NCBI GenBank assembly: GCA_037975125.1
Contig: CM075853.1
Location: 69,907,109 to 69,971,108, forward strand
Length of the DNA stretch: 64,000 nucleotides
Direction of reading: 5' to 3'
Source: Latrodectus hesperus
Lineage: Eukaryota > Arthropoda > Arachnida > Araneae > Theridiidae
Under the pieces are notes generated by a model. That model was not told the DNA's origin. It worked only from the letters and a program-made list of their open reading frames with translations, and did no database searches. Made by a program: the position numbers and the translations under genes. Shown here piece after piece: positions 13,051-25,423 of this stretch (its first letter is position 1; the number at the start of each line of letters is the position of its first letter).

Positions 13051-13326
13051 CAGGGTAATTATAAAAAAACTTTGCCAACATCTGCACTTCTAGCGTCCAT
13101 TCTATTTAACCGATCAAGATGATACTTCAAATATAGTTCTTTTGAGATATGCGCTCGAGATTCTGTGAATGGCAACACAGTGGCCCTCGCGGTTACAGTT
13201 ATAGTGACAGAAACTCGAAATTTTCGAATGGCAACGCCTACTTTTTACCATCGCAAAATGTTCAGCACATGCGAAAACCCTAAATAGCGTTGAAACCGTA
13301 CCGATATGTCCGAAAACCGACGTGTT
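13051..13326 (+). repeat. Left 276-bp terminal inverted repeat of the mariner-type element
   Basis: Pairs base for base with 14705-14980, with about 11 substitutions and no indels that I can see. It ends inward at GACGTGTT. Confidence 0.95.
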
Positions 13327-13432
13327 ATACACATACAAACAGTTCTTCAAGGCGCACGGAGGAATAATGCATACGACAGAGACAAGACACTGCTCAATGA
13401 TGAGAACACTGAGAAAAAAATCTTTATTAATT

Positions 13433-14512
13433 TCAAACATTTTCCACATGAGTGCCATCACAGGCAATTACGCATTGCATGCGGGAGACGGTGGACAATG
13501 TCGCTGCACGCAACATGGCACGAGGAATGTTTCCAATCTCACGCCGTATAGAATCCTTTAAGTCCGACAATGTTTGAGGATTACACAGATAAACTCTGGA
13601 TTTGAGATAGCCCCAAAACCAGAAATCCATAGGCGTCAGATCTGGGGATCGCGCAGGCCACGGAAAAGGATAATAGCGTGAGATGATGCGATCACCAAAA
13701 TGCTGATCCAGGAGCCTTTTAACTGACCTCGCTATATGTGGAAGTGCGCCATCTTGCATCCAAACAATGTCATTGAGTGCATTCAGCCGACACAACTCCG
13801 GTAAGACATAATTTTTCAGCATGGCTGCATACCGAGGGCCCGTTACAGAACTTGTTGCAGGGCCAGTCGGGGTCGTTTCCTCAAAGAAGAACGGGCCCAG
13901 AACAAATGTAGCTGTAATGCCGCACCACGCAGTCACTTTGGCGTCAAATAATGGTACTGGCGCCACAGCATGAGGATTCGTCTCTCCCCAGTGCACACAA
14001 TTCTTTGTGTTAATGCTGCCATTTAAGGTGAAATGCGCCTCGTCCGTCTATAGTATGCGAAGTGGCCAGTCGTTATCCGCATCATATCGTAACAAAAATG
14101 CATTTGCGAAGTCCAGACGTTGTTGTGGGTCACCCGGCTCCAACATCTGGACGCGCTGGAACCAATAGGGAAACATGTGAAGTACCGAGCGCAAGAGCTT
14201 GCGGACCGTTGAGTTCGGAATATCCAACAGGCGAGCTATGTCTCTTGCGGTTTCTGTGCGTCCTGCAGTCACTGTATGGTGCACTTCCATGACAACGTCC
14301 TCAGGAACAGTTGGCCGTCCGGAGCGCTGTTTGTCACAGGTGCAGCCTGTATCTTCGAATTTCCGCACTAAATCACGCAGAGCTTGCAGAGTACATGGGC
14401 CGCGTCGTTGTCGATGATTGCGGCGATACACACGCAAGGCTTCCGCAGCGTTCATCCCATTTTGGTAATAGAGTTTGATCAATTCACCGCGAACTTTCCT
14501 AGGAAGACTCAT
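13433..14512 (-). pseudogene. Mariner-type transposase, one in-frame stop, otherwise open
   Basis: A cut-and-paste transposase of 359 codons. The start MSLPRKVRGELIK at 14512 begins an N-terminal helix-turn-helix region (about residues 1-50, resembling the DUF4817-type domain common in arthropod transposases), then a second helical region around RSGRPTVPEDVV to NSTVRKLLRS. One TAG stop at codon 155 (14048-14050) interrupts the frame. The frame continues unbroken with TDEAHF, where the first catalytic Asp is residue 157. The second Asp is in WMQDGALPH (residue 254). The third is in SPDLTPMDFW (residue 296), 41 residues after the second. The family normally has Trp or a similar residue at the stop position, so a single transition could explain the break. 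No frameshifts are present. It ends at 13433, outside the left inverted repeat. Confidence 0.93.
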
Positions 14513-14704
14513 ATCGTCGGCATGTGCGAGTTCCCGAATGACGACTTCGCATACCTGCTTGGTATTTTATAGGTTTCCTACGCTGAATATCTGGCGACCG
14601 GCGTTCTGTGATTGGTTTCTTGACTCTGTCACATGCAAATTTATTGCGTGCGCCCAGATCGTGTTTTATTGGCCGGTTTTCAGAACTCTTTTTTGTGTTT
14701 GCAG

Positions 14705-14980
14705 AACACGTCGGTTTTTAGACATACCGGTACCGTTTCAACGCTATTTAGTGTTTTCGCATGTGCTGAACATTTTGCGATGGTAAAAAGTAGACGTTGC
14801 TATTCGAAAATTTCGAGTTTCTGTCACTATAACTGTAACTGCGAGGGCCACTGTGTTGCCATTCACAGAATCTCGAGCGCATATCTCAAAAGAACTATAT
14901 TTGAAATATCATCTTGATCGGTTAAATAGAATGGACGCTAGAAGTGCAGATGTTGGCAAAGTTTTTTTATAATCACCCTG
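14705..14980 (-). repeat. Right 276-bp terminal inverted repeat of the mariner-type element
   Basis: Reverse complement of 13051-13326. Most differences are transitions, which suggests simple ageing of two once-identical arms. Confidence 0.95.
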
Positions 14981-15007
14981 TATATAATATATATATATAT
15001 ATATATA
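14981..15007. repeat. Short (TA)n run flanking the mariner insertion
   Basis: Together with 13041-13050 this looks like a TA microsatellite split by the transposon. Confidence 0.8.
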
Positions 15008-15189
15008 ATCCTATATTCGAACAGAGTATATAAAAAAATTATTTTTCCAAATTTTGAAAAGCATTTATATCAACCATAGCAGCAAGTATGTTTTCAGTTT
15101 TTCCAACACGCTACCAACTAAAAATGCATAGGATAGAGGAGAAAAGTATACCGACTTTGTTATCATAAATGTATAACCAAAGAAAATTT

Positions 15190-15205
15190 TTAAACAATCC
15201 CTACT
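15190..15205 (+). repeat. Target-site duplication, left copy
   Basis: The 16-bp TTAAACAATCCCTACT is repeated exactly at 15993-16008 around the non-LTR insertion. Confidence 0.93.
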
Positions 15206-15992
15206 TCTTCTTCACAAGCTCAACAGCCTATTGCAGGCCAAGGCTGACTCGCTGATCTTCTTCCAGCTGACTCTATTAGCCGCAACAGCCCTCCATCGAT
15301 TGACTCCCAATATTTGAGGTCTTTTTCAACATCGTCTATCCACCTCGTGGATGGACGTCCTCTACGACGAATCCCTTCGATTTTTGAGAATGTCACTTTT
15401 TTGGTGGGAAAAGCATCGGTGCATCTGTACAGGTGGCCCAACAACCACCTTATTCGTGATGCCTTTATAGTTCTTACAATATCGGTCCCTCCGTATTTGC
15501 TATATTTTCTATTGATTTCATGATTGAATAAAATCCTCCACTCATTATTCACTTGGATGGATCCAAAAATCTTCCTCAAAATATTTCTTTCAAAGATCAA
15601 TAGCTTTTCCTCCTCTGTCTTAATGAAGGTCCAGCATTCACTACCATACAGAACAATTGGCCTGATTAGGGTTTTATATAGGTTCAATTTTGTATTTATA
15701 GAAATTAGCCCAGATTGGAATTGGCTTCTGAGGCCATAAAAGCATCTATTAGCAAGAAAGATTCTATTATTAATTTCGAATTTTAAATCATTGTTACATG
15801 AGATCAGAGTTCCTAAGTAACTAAACTGTTTTACCGAATCAAAAGTATAATCACCTATCCTCAAAGGTTTTGGGTCAAAAGTTTTATTTGTTGCAATCAG
15901 AAATTTTGTTTTATGTGCATTAATAATAAGTCCCATTTCCTTTGCCGCATTCTCAAGCGCTACAAAAGCCTCAATGATAGATTTCTTTCATC
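15206..15992 (-). mobile_element. Young 5'-truncated non-LTR retrotransposon insertion
   Basis: 787 bp flanked by an exact 16-bp direct repeat. The 3' end (minus strand) finishes in GAAGAAG-type trinucleotides immediately after the ORF stop. The 5' end is cut within the reverse transcriptase, the usual result of incomplete target-primed reverse transcription. The perfect duplication and the unbroken frame argue for recent insertion. Confidence 0.92.
15220..15992 (-). CDS. C-terminal part of an endonuclease-reverse transcriptase (5' truncated)
   Basis: The frame is open for 257 codons from the insertion edge to a TGA at 15220-15222. It starts with KSIIEAFVALENAAKEMGL, which in relatives follows directly after the catalytic ADD box, so truncation fell just past that motif. 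Recognisable family segments follow: NAHKTKF, FSYLGTLIS, NRCFYGLRSQF, LYKTLIRPIVLYGSECWT, a long connection region with IRWLLGHLYR, GRPSTRWIDDVEKDLK, and a C-terminus RRSASQPWPAIGC. There is no internal methionine requirement because the piece is a fragment; the first ATG is at 15936. It lacks the endonuclease and RT palm, so it cannot act alone. The clade (RTE-like or related) is not settled from this part. Confidence 0.88.
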
Positions 15993-16008
15993 TTAAACAA
16001 TCCCTACT
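15993..16008 (+). repeat. Target-site duplication, right copy
   Basis: Exact copy of 15190-15205. Confidence 0.93.
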
Positions 16009-16724
16009 CCATTTGATTTGTTTTTAGTGGATATAACACGAGGCCTCATTTTGTAATACAATGCTTTTTTCATTAGAAAAAAGATAGTAAATGGTACGTT
16101 TTAGTGTTCTCATTTTTAATACTTTTGTAATACAACTTAAAAGTTATAGAATAGTAAATTATTTTTTTATTCCAAATTGAAATTTTTCATTTATAGCTAG
16201 TAGCTCGCTTTTCTATACAAGCAACAGCTCTTTTAAATTAAAGTCAGGATTGAAAAAAAGGCCCCGGCTTAGCCCGTTTGCTACAAAACTTTCTTTTTTT
16301 AGTTAAAACAAAAAGAAACTTTTAGTTTTGCACTGATAATTAAGCAAATTTTGCTAATAAGTTTTATAAGTATATTTATTTTCTTAATATGTAACTCTGT
16401 AGAACATGCAATCTATAACATTCTTTGCTCATTGACTTGCTTTGCTTATAGTTAAGGTCCTCAACATGTGTAATATTATTGAGTCTAAAATAAATTATAT
16501 ATTTATTAAACAAATCAATTAAAATGTCTAGTAAAATTGTGATTTTTCATGAAGATCAAAACATAAATTATTTAGATCATTAAAACTAATTATGAGAAGC
16601 CAGTGATCACAAAATAAATAAGTCGTAAGTTAGTTCTGAAACAAAAATAGTATTCATGAAAATGTTTCAAACTTTTTTATTTTCGAATAAATTGAAAATG
16701 AATGTTGTGTTCTCCCTGGAAATG
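16009..16724. other. AT-rich DNA, no gene seen
   Basis: One short GC-rich patch (GGCCCCGGCTTAGCCCGTTT near 16260) is unexplained. Otherwise nothing is supported. Confidence 0.5.
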
Positions 16725-16862
16725 GATGTTGAGTTGGCAAATGACTGGTTACCTTTCTGGTCTCTAACAGTTCGTGTATTTGATTCCCAGCTTATCTTGG
16801 GGATGTTTATAATGCAGATCCCAATCTAATTAGCTCTCTTTGGCAAAAAAGTGACATTAGAG
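16725..16862 (+). mobile_element. Degraded tRNA-derived SINE, family A
   Basis: An A-box-like segment (GTTGGCAAATGACTGGTTAC) is followed by a B-box-like TTTGATTCCC. Then comes the family A tail, with GATCCCAATCTAATTAGCTC and a GCAAAAAAGTGA stretch. The tail matches the copies at 455-680 and 32752-32905. Confidence 0.55.
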
Positions 16863-17144
16863 CAAAAAATATAAAACAAAACCAATTAGAATAGTTAATT
16901 CTGAGGAATATCTAATTTTAGTATTAGAAATTCTTATCCCAGTAAATATTTTCTGCTTCATAAAATATTTCGAAGGGGAAAATTTAAGTGATGCTCTATT
17001 ATGCTGTCACACAGCACTACAATATGATGGGTACTCACGAAAATAGATACCCAAAATAAATACCAAAGTATATTATAGTATGAGGATTCAAAGTGAATGA
17101 AGGACAGTTGTGTTTATTAAATGCGTTTAATAAGGCAATTTGCA

Positions 17145-17452
<308 letters not shown>

Positions 17453-17727
17453 TTCTAATATAATCAATACAAACATTAGTGGCTAATCACGTATAAATGG
17501 ATAAGTTTTTAATATTATGAGCAAGATAATTCTCATAAGCCATTGATGTATTTTACAAATGATAATTATATATAGTTCCTGACAAATAATCTTAATTGAA
17601 AATTCCTTAAATACACTTCAGGTTTTCAAAATACTCTCCAATGTTATTCATAGATCTGATGTTAAAAGGATTGAATGTTTCAAAATAATGTTAATATTAT
17701 ATAACAATGTTCAAAATATTATAACAA

Positions 17728-17965
17728 TAAATGTCTGGCCGTGCTGGCCTAGTGGTTCTATCCCCAATGCCACCAAGACGCACCGAGTACATCCGATATA
17801 CGTGCTCTTTAAATCTTAGAAATCGAAACTCCTGTGGTCTTTCGTTTGGCAGTTACCTTGGGTGCAAAGTCTGGATAAAATTTCCTTCCCCTTCATATCA
17901 TATCATAGGTCTCTCCATTTACACCTCATTCATTTATGTTTATGTTACCTCAAAATCCAATTAAA
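17728..17965 (+). mobile_element. Possible tRNA-derived SINE of another family
   Basis: Contains an A-box-like GCTGGCCTAGTGGTTCTATC in a GC-richer block about 240 bp long, ending in AT-rich sequence. No clear B box or target duplication was found, so the class is tentative. Confidence 0.4.
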
Positions 17966-18042
17966 AACTGTTCCTTTTGAAGTGATTAAGAGCCAAAAAT
18001 AACCACATGAAGACAAAAATTTATATTTTAAATTTGTTACTT

Positions 18043-18044
<2 letters not shown>

Positions 18045-18135
<91 letters not shown>
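18045..18135. repeat. (TA)n microsatellite, about 91 bp
   Basis: Perfect alternating TA. Confidence 0.97.
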
Positions 18136-18137
<2 letters not shown>

Positions 18138-19404
18138 ATAGAAAGAACAATATAAAAACGAAATTTTTTTGGAATTTTTTAAGCAAACTAATGTAGATAC
18201 TATTTAAAGTAGTATATTTCATTAATGTTAAGTATTATTACTTCGAAAAGTTACTTCGATTAGAAGAAAATGAAAATGCACATCATGTAAAGCATCATGT
18301 AAAGCATAATAATTGTAAAGCATAATATTTATCTTATGAAATATATAATGCGTTGTATGAAATATCAGAAATGTGAAGAGATAATAGAAATTCTACTGAA
18401 ATATCAAATTTTAATGAACGAAAAAATTAAAAATTTAACATAAATGAGTGCAGTTATCCCAATGTATTACCTAATACCTTTCAAGAAAATACATTATCAT
18501 GTGAAAGTAATGCAAGAGAGAAGAGACTTTTTTATAAGCTCTGACTCCATAAAAATTTTAAAAAATCTAAAATATATTCATTTAATATATTCTAATAAAA
18601 AAAGCAATTTTTACTTTTATCCTGTTCTCTGCCTCTGCTGAAACAATAAAGTCTTCATAATTCTCAATCAATTTGCGTTATCCTTAATGGTTTAACTAAC
18701 TTTTGGGTATATAAGAGCTTAAAAATTTTAATTGATGTTAAAAAAGTCCCTTAACTATTTTTATCAAATTTGATTATTTTTAAAAGATTTATGCCTAATT
18801 TAGACATTGTTATAATTAATATATATACATATGAGTCTCCAAATAAAAGTGTTAGCAAAAGGAGTTCTAGGTACGAAATTCATATCAAGTGAAACTTAAA
18901 ATAAATTTTTAGATTTTAATGTATATTTTATTAAAAATATGACAATAGTGTTTCATTATAATTTCAATCTTATTTGGTAAAATATGAAATTATGTAGCGC
19001 AATGTTGAAATTACAAATGCACTTAGGTTTTATCCCTTCGTGATAAGAGCCATTTTAGTACTGCAAGTAATGAAATTTAAATAAACTGGCAAGTTTTGTT
19101 CTATTTTTTAAAAAAAAATTATTGAGACATTTATAAAAACTGCAGTTTTGTTATTCCAGTGTCATGCAATGAAAGGTTTTATGAAAATATTCTTCACCTG
19201 GCAGTTGCAAAGAAGAGAACTACAGGGGAATCAATCAATACAAATAAAAATGGAACTGCACATCACAATCTAATTTACCCTCATACACAAAAAATAAGCA
19301 TTGAGTGGCAAACCAAATTACTGAAATTATAAAATGTAAGAACATGCATTTGGATATCCTAAGATTAATAGGTGCGTAGAAACTTACCTATAAAAGATGT
19401 TAAA
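18136..19404. other. AT-rich DNA, no gene seen
   Basis: A minor tandem of CATCATGTAAAG occurs at about 18281-18310. No gene or element boundary is visible. Confidence 0.55.
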
Positions 19405-19815
19405 GTAATGGCGCACTTTTCCACAAAAGGGTTCCACATTCCCCCCTAGAGGCACATTCTTCGAGCGCTTGTAATGGTGAAGCTTTCTGAGGGCGTCATG
19501 TCGCAACCCGGGTTTGTAATTTGATTTTTGTGTCAATTCAATAAACAAGGAGTGGTGCATCCATATTGGGTTGGTAAATGTGGATGGTGTGGTGCATTCT
19601 GGTAATGAACCAACTGTTTTCGTGGAGGTTTCCGGCTATACCATCGGCCAGGCAGTGCAATGACTCGTCCGATCCAGGGCGCTACAATTGGAACAGTTTT
19701 ACTTTCCCGGATTGACCAGGGGTCCAAGTGATTTTCTTTAGTGGGTTTCTCTCACGCAGCAGATATTCTACAGCCTTAAACTCGCTTCACGAGTATGCTG
19801 TCGAATTGAGGCCCC
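19405..19815. other. Unclassified GC-rich island, probably repeat-derived
   Basis: About 410 bp with composition clearly unlike the flanks, containing CAACCCGGGTTTG, TCCGGCTATACCATCGGCC and GGTCCAAGTG. The minus strand has an open frame of 64 codons (19533-19727) rich in Pro, Arg and His with no domain that I know. It could be the untranslated end or a broken coding part of a transposon, or a conserved non-coding or exon sequence. No terminal repeats or target duplication were found. Confidence 0.45.
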
Positions 19816-22800
19816 AAAAACATATTACAGTTGTAAGGATATGGGGAGTAATAAAATTAGAATTATAAAATTCTATTACAAAATTATTCAACAAATATTA
19901 AGTTTTGTTAATTTTAATATCTTTGAACAAATAGTTCACGTATGTTGCAAATATGTCAAGGAGGGAGTGGAAAAAATCAAAATGAGTAAGTAATAGTTTT
20001 GAGAGAATTTTTCATAAAAATAAAGATAAAGCTTGTAAAAAGAAAAAAATCAATGCTACAAAATCTAGAATAAAATTTTCTTGAATCCAAAATGTTGCAA
20101 ATTGTTTCTTTGTACTTAAATTGTGAATATGTTTTAGAATAACATGTTTTAAATAAATAATTTTTTTGAAATACTTTTAATTAATTCTATTATCTCGCTT
20201 TTTATATATAAGTACAGTTAATAAAATTTTGTACAGCTTTGATTTTTGTATTAGCACATAAATTTGAAATTTAAATACAAAAAATTTTTGATTTTTGCAA
20301 TGTAAAATATTAAAAAGCCTCTGTTATTTATAAAAGGATACTTTTATTAAAATTCTCTCTTTAATTGCTTAAGAATAATTATAAAATTTTAAATAGATTG
20401 TATGAGAATGTGAATGCACTCTTTGAATTAAAAATCGTTTCTTTGATATACAATCCATAAAGTTTTTGTTGAAAATTTTTAAGAATATTTTTTAATTGTT
20501 AGAGTTTATGTGAAATAAAAATTCTTAATAAACATGAGAGTAACATCATCACAATTTTTTTTGAAAATTTGTATTCAAAATTTTATATCTCGTGTGTTTT
20601 ATCAGAACTTATATACAAAATTTTAGTTATATGAATGGTAAAGTATCGTGTTAGCGACATGGAATAAATTCCAAATTTACATAAAATACAGATGTGTATT
20701 CAAATTATTTACTTGAGATCACAGAAAATGAATAAGTAATACTAAAAAATCAAATATTAATACTGTTTTGTAATACTATAAATAAATTTATATGTAAAAG
20801 AAAATGTATATATTGTTAGAAAAGGAAACATCAATTCCAGTATTTTGTAGAATCTAGTAGGCTATTAATGTGTGATTAAAGTAAAATACCTCAGATACCT
20901 CATAGAGGAAATAAGAGCATAATGAAAAATGTCTGAAATTAACATTTTTTGAAGGATTAGGCATTGTATGCATTTTCAAAATAAGAATTTAATATCTAGA
21001 ATATCTTTCAGAAAAATGTTTCAGAATGAATCTTGGTGAAATAGAAATTATATTTATAAAAAGTAAATTAACTTTAATCGTATACTTAAATTGACACTCC
21101 ACATTATGAAAAAAATGGCATATCATCATTTTAATATGAATGTTTTACAAGTAAGTTTTTTACAGCAAAATATATTTAGATTTTTAATTTGAGTGAATAT
21201 AACGGAATAAATGATGCTTTCCAATGGTTAAAGAAAATATTAATTTAGGAGTGTTTCAAACATTATTCGTAATCTCATATAAAATTCTTTTCAAACATCA
21301 TATATTATAACTTTAAATTATCATTTAGCGAAAATTAAATACTATTTTTATCAAAGTTAATTTTTAAATGGTTTACGTATTAAAAATATGCTTCATTGAA
21401 AAATATACTCTCGGAAGAGTTCAACTATATAATTTCACATTTCATCATAGCTTCTGCTAAATTCCAATTTATTTTTCACCTTAGAAAATTTCCTTTCAAA
21501 TAAAAATACTAGAGTTATAAAAATATTGAAAAGAATGCAAATTTAGTAAAACGAAAGAATGCGATGGTTTCCTCATGTTTATGAAAATTTTGATTATGGC
21601 GTTTTTCTAGAAAACTTTGTACTACTTCTAATAATCTATTCTAACAGAGGGTTGTTTGGCGTGTCAAAAATAGAAATATGATCTCATTTAATTATTTAAA
21701 GATAATGCAATCTTGATATAAAATGAATCAACCACCCAAAAATTTTCCTGTAAGAGTTGATGATTTTAAATGGAATATTCATTTAGAACTGTAATTAATT
21801 TTATGTACATTCAAATATAACATTTAATGAGGTTTATTTCCATGAAACTTGTTCAAAAACGTTTCTTTGAATTAAATTATTATTATTATTGTGGTAATTT
21901 TGTATGATATAGTTTATTTTAACCATTTTAACCATTATTGGAGCTATCATCTTACATTTAAAGATAAATAGATTTTAAACAAAAAAAAAAGTTGTTTTGT
22001 GAGATTACAAATATATTTCTTAAAAAATAAACCCAAAATTTATTTAACAGCATTTCAAACATTTTCTAATAAAACTGCTTTTTTTATATAATATAGGCGA
22101 GGGTTCAAAATATATATATATCGAGATAAACATACAAAATTTATTACTGACTTAAGAAAATTGTTACTATTTTGGATTACAATTCTTAACAAATACTTCG
22201 ATCTGTTTAGTTAAAAAAAATTAATTTTTCACAATTTTTCCACAATTACTGACACATTATGGAAAAAAATTATTTATTTTTACAGTTTTCTGTAGAAATA
22301 GTTTAAGTAACATATAACATTTTAATAATTCATGAAATTTTCTGTACATTTTATTTAAAAAATTGTATCACGTAATTTTTAATATGTAACTCAAAGTATG
22401 TATCTACATTCTGTTATGTTCTTGAAATATAACTTTAAAAGTTAGCATGAAATTTAAAAGTTTCTTACTACTTTTAAAAATGTATTTAAAATTTATATAA
22501 CAATTTTGTCTGACAAGAATGTATACAATACTTTTTTAAAATACGGAAAATAATCACAAACTATATTTTTCCTTAAAAAGATTCGAGGTTTTATGGAAAT
22601 ATTTAACTAAAATATTTTCAAATTATATACGAGTGTCACTCAAAATGAGTACAGACCATTTTGTTGTAAAAATGAAAATTAAAATTGAGAAAATTTTGCT
22701 TGTGTTAATAATATTTTAGTTATCTTTAGCTCGTGTTTTTATATTTAAATATTTGTCACAACTAGCCAAAAGCTCTAGAATCACAAAGAACTTCTTGACC

Positions 22801-24312
22801 TAAAATTTAATAAGCAGAATCTTTATTCTTAGACTTCTTATTTTTATAATGCTTACCATTTTGAAATCCTTTTAATTTAAATAAATGGAAGAAATTGTTA
22901 GAAAAATATGGTCTGTTAAAATTTTCTAAATTAAACCCTCAATTCTTAAATTGGAGCAACAATCCTGAGTGGGCAAAATCATGAAAAAGTAGTTTCTCTA
23001 AAAAAAAATATTCCCTGCCTCCTGTTTTAATATGGGGTGACATGTAAATTTTAGTCCTATTTGACTTAAATTTAGTGACTTGTTTAAACTTAATTGGGGA
23101 AATACCCCATCTAAATTACTTGGCTTTCTGAAGGATTGGCAGTTTTGCGCTACCTCAAATGTCTTCTCTTTGTTACATTTTTATTATATAAACTTTACAT
23201 GTTTACCTTTTTACTACTGCAAACCTAAGTTTTTTTCATATTTTCATAATTGACTATATCTTTAATTTCTGATTATAGTTTTTTACCATTTGTTCGGCAC
23301 AGTAAGTCCTGTTTGTATTTTGCCCCAGAAAGACATTCTTTCAATGTATTATACATATAATACATCCATCAATTAATGTATTAAATATCTATTATTGATA
23401 TCCTTGAATTCAATTTCTGAATTCGACTCCCATCAGGGATATTTAATTAGCCTTCTTATTCAAAAAGTGACTGTCCCGTACCAAACCCAGGTCATATTTA
23501 CCATGATTTGTTAAATGCTATAAGTATCATTCAAATTCTTCGTTTTCATAAAACAAAACAGAGCAGCAAAGTGGTAGTAGATCGAAAAATTTGTGAATAT
23601 TTTAAAGAAGCTCATTCTATTGCCAAATATCCATTCACATCCTACAATATATGTGTGTAGGGATATTTGACGATTGATAAGCCGATAGATGAATGGTCAC
23701 AACAGTGAATTTTTGTATAACAAAAAGAAATGCTTTATTATTTTCCAAAGAATCGGCTTCTGTTTCGTAAGGAAAAAGCTTAATATAATTCATAAAATTT
23801 ATTTTAAAGCTGTTAAAACTGATCGACAAAGAAATCTTTGCAAAAGACTAAAATAGACAAACGAGACAATCTTACCATTTTGCGTGTCTAAAATTGCTTA
23901 TTCATTGCTTTCTTTGAAGTTATTTAAATAATAGATTTTAGGAAATAACATTTATGTTTAAGGAGAAAATGTTAAACTTGTAAGTTAATCAAGTCATAAC
24001 ATATAATTAAATGTATAATTCAGTCAATAATAGTAAAATTAAATTATTTTTATATTGTATTTATTATATTATTTTATATTGAGTAAATTATTTCGTAATA
24101 AGTAATTCTGGCATTTTAAAAAACTCTTTAGAGCTAATTTATATGAAAATGTTTATTAAATCTTTATTACGCATGCAAGAAAATATTACATTTTTAACTT
24201 TTTAAAGAACGTCAATGGTAAATTATTAAATATTTAGCACCATAGAGATTTCAACAAAATTAGAAAATAACTTCTTTCTTATTATATACATATTATTGTT
24301 ATGCAACATAAA

Positions 24313-24316
<4 letters not shown>
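19816..24316. other. Long AT-rich stretch, no gene seen
   Basis: The only hint is a SINE-like patch near 23420-23530 (GAATTCGACTCCCATC resembles a B box). The open frame at 23635-23829 has no recognisable feature. Confidence 0.5.

Positions 24317-24359
<43 letters not shown>
24317..24359. repeat. (TA)n microsatellite, about 43 bp
   Basis: Alternating TA, directly abutting the decayed repeat that begins at 24361. Confidence 0.93.
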
Positions 24360-24360
<1 letters not shown>

Positions 24361-24361
<1 letters not shown>

Positions 24362-25423
24362 AGCTGACCCAGCCACGCGTTGCAGTGGCTGAGTTTTTAA
24401 AATACATTGAATCAATTTTTTACTAATATTTTATACTAATACTATTAATATTTTCTAAAAAAATTTAGAATAGGTTCATTCATAGGAGATTAAAAATAAA
24501 ACGTTTCACCAAAATTTAATAGTAATAGGTAAAGTATCGAAATTTTGAAATTAAGCACAAATCAACATATACTTTCTGAATTTACATTTTATTCATCTTA
24601 TATAAATTATAGTTTGTAATCAGTGTCTTATAAAATATACTATATAAATTAAAGACATCTAAAAATAAATTGTTATAAATGAGATAGATAACATTGACAT
24701 CGAACTATTATAATTTTAATTTTAAATTATATTAAAACTAAAAAATTTTTCCGCGGCATTATACTGAAATAAAAAAAATTAAAAGAATTTATCATTTGAA
24801 TAAATAAATTAGATCAAAATGTTCTACTGAATAAATTAATAGTTATAAAATTATAAAATAAAAATAAAAATAATAAAAGACTATCAAGAAATACTTACAT
24901 ATTTTCGAGGTGGTATGAAAATTAGTAGAGAAAAACAGTAATAAATAAAATTTTATTTTACTATTTATAATATTAAAAATATTCAAACTGAATACTGCAC
25001 AATAATAACACAATACAAAGTATAATTATGAAAATGATTCACGAAAAATTGTTATAGTATCATTATACATCATGAAAATATATGTAAATTCTATATTTAA
25101 CCACGCGCTTGCGCGCGCACGATAATTTTCTCGAAGATGGTTTAATCTAGTAAAATAAACACGTCGCCATCTGCCGAATACCCGTGCAACTTAGATGCTA
25201 AACCGCCATCTATTAGTAACTTACAGAACTAACCAAAAAAAAAATAATAAAAAAATTTAGGGTTGTACTACCCCTAACATTCAGGGGGATGAAAAATATA
25301 TGTTGGCCGATTCTCATAGATACCGGATAAGCACAAAAAATTTCATCAAAATCGGTCAAGCCGTTTCGGAGGAGTATGGCAACGAAAACTGTGACACGAG
25401 AATTTTATATATTAGATATATAA
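24361..25423. mobile_element. Decayed transposable element with conserved end motifs
   Basis: The left edge reads AAGCTGACCCAGCCACGCGT. The right part (25090-25423) holds CGCCATCT repeats, then AAATTTCATCAAAATCGGTC, GCCGTTTCGGAGGAGTATGG and GAGAATTTTATATATTAGAT. Sequences of this kind recur at the ends of many arthropod repeats, from memory. The middle is AT-rich and holds no coding sequence. I infer one element from the paired motifs, but the two halves could be separate fragments. The class is not determined. Confidence 0.5.

Larger units (their letters stand above)
13051..14980 (-). mobile_element. Mariner-type DNA transposon with 276-bp inverted repeats (DD41D by my count), nearly intact
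   Basis: The 1930-bp element starts CAGGGTAATTATAAAAAAAC and ends with its complement. It is flanked by TA on both sides, inside a short (TA)n run (13041-13050 and 14981-15007), so it landed in a TA microsatellite. The termini are inverted repeats of 276 bp each (13051-13326 and 14705-14980) with only about 11 mismatches by eye. Base composition is clearly more GC-rich than the surroundings, which fits recent arrival. The single transposase gene is on the minus strand, with about 190 bp between its start and the right repeat. Confidence 0.95.

Noticed and set aside
14062..14917. Plus-strand open frames over the mariner (14062-14572, 14475-14786, 14633-14917)
   Set aside because: Shadows of the minus-strand transposase and of the inverted repeat. 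The same protein segment appears from both repeats (13114-13467 minus and 14633-14917 plus).
13051..14980. LTR retrotransposon reading of the two 276-bp repeats
   Set aside because: The repeats are inverted rather than direct, the flanks are TA, and the coding sequence is a transposase.
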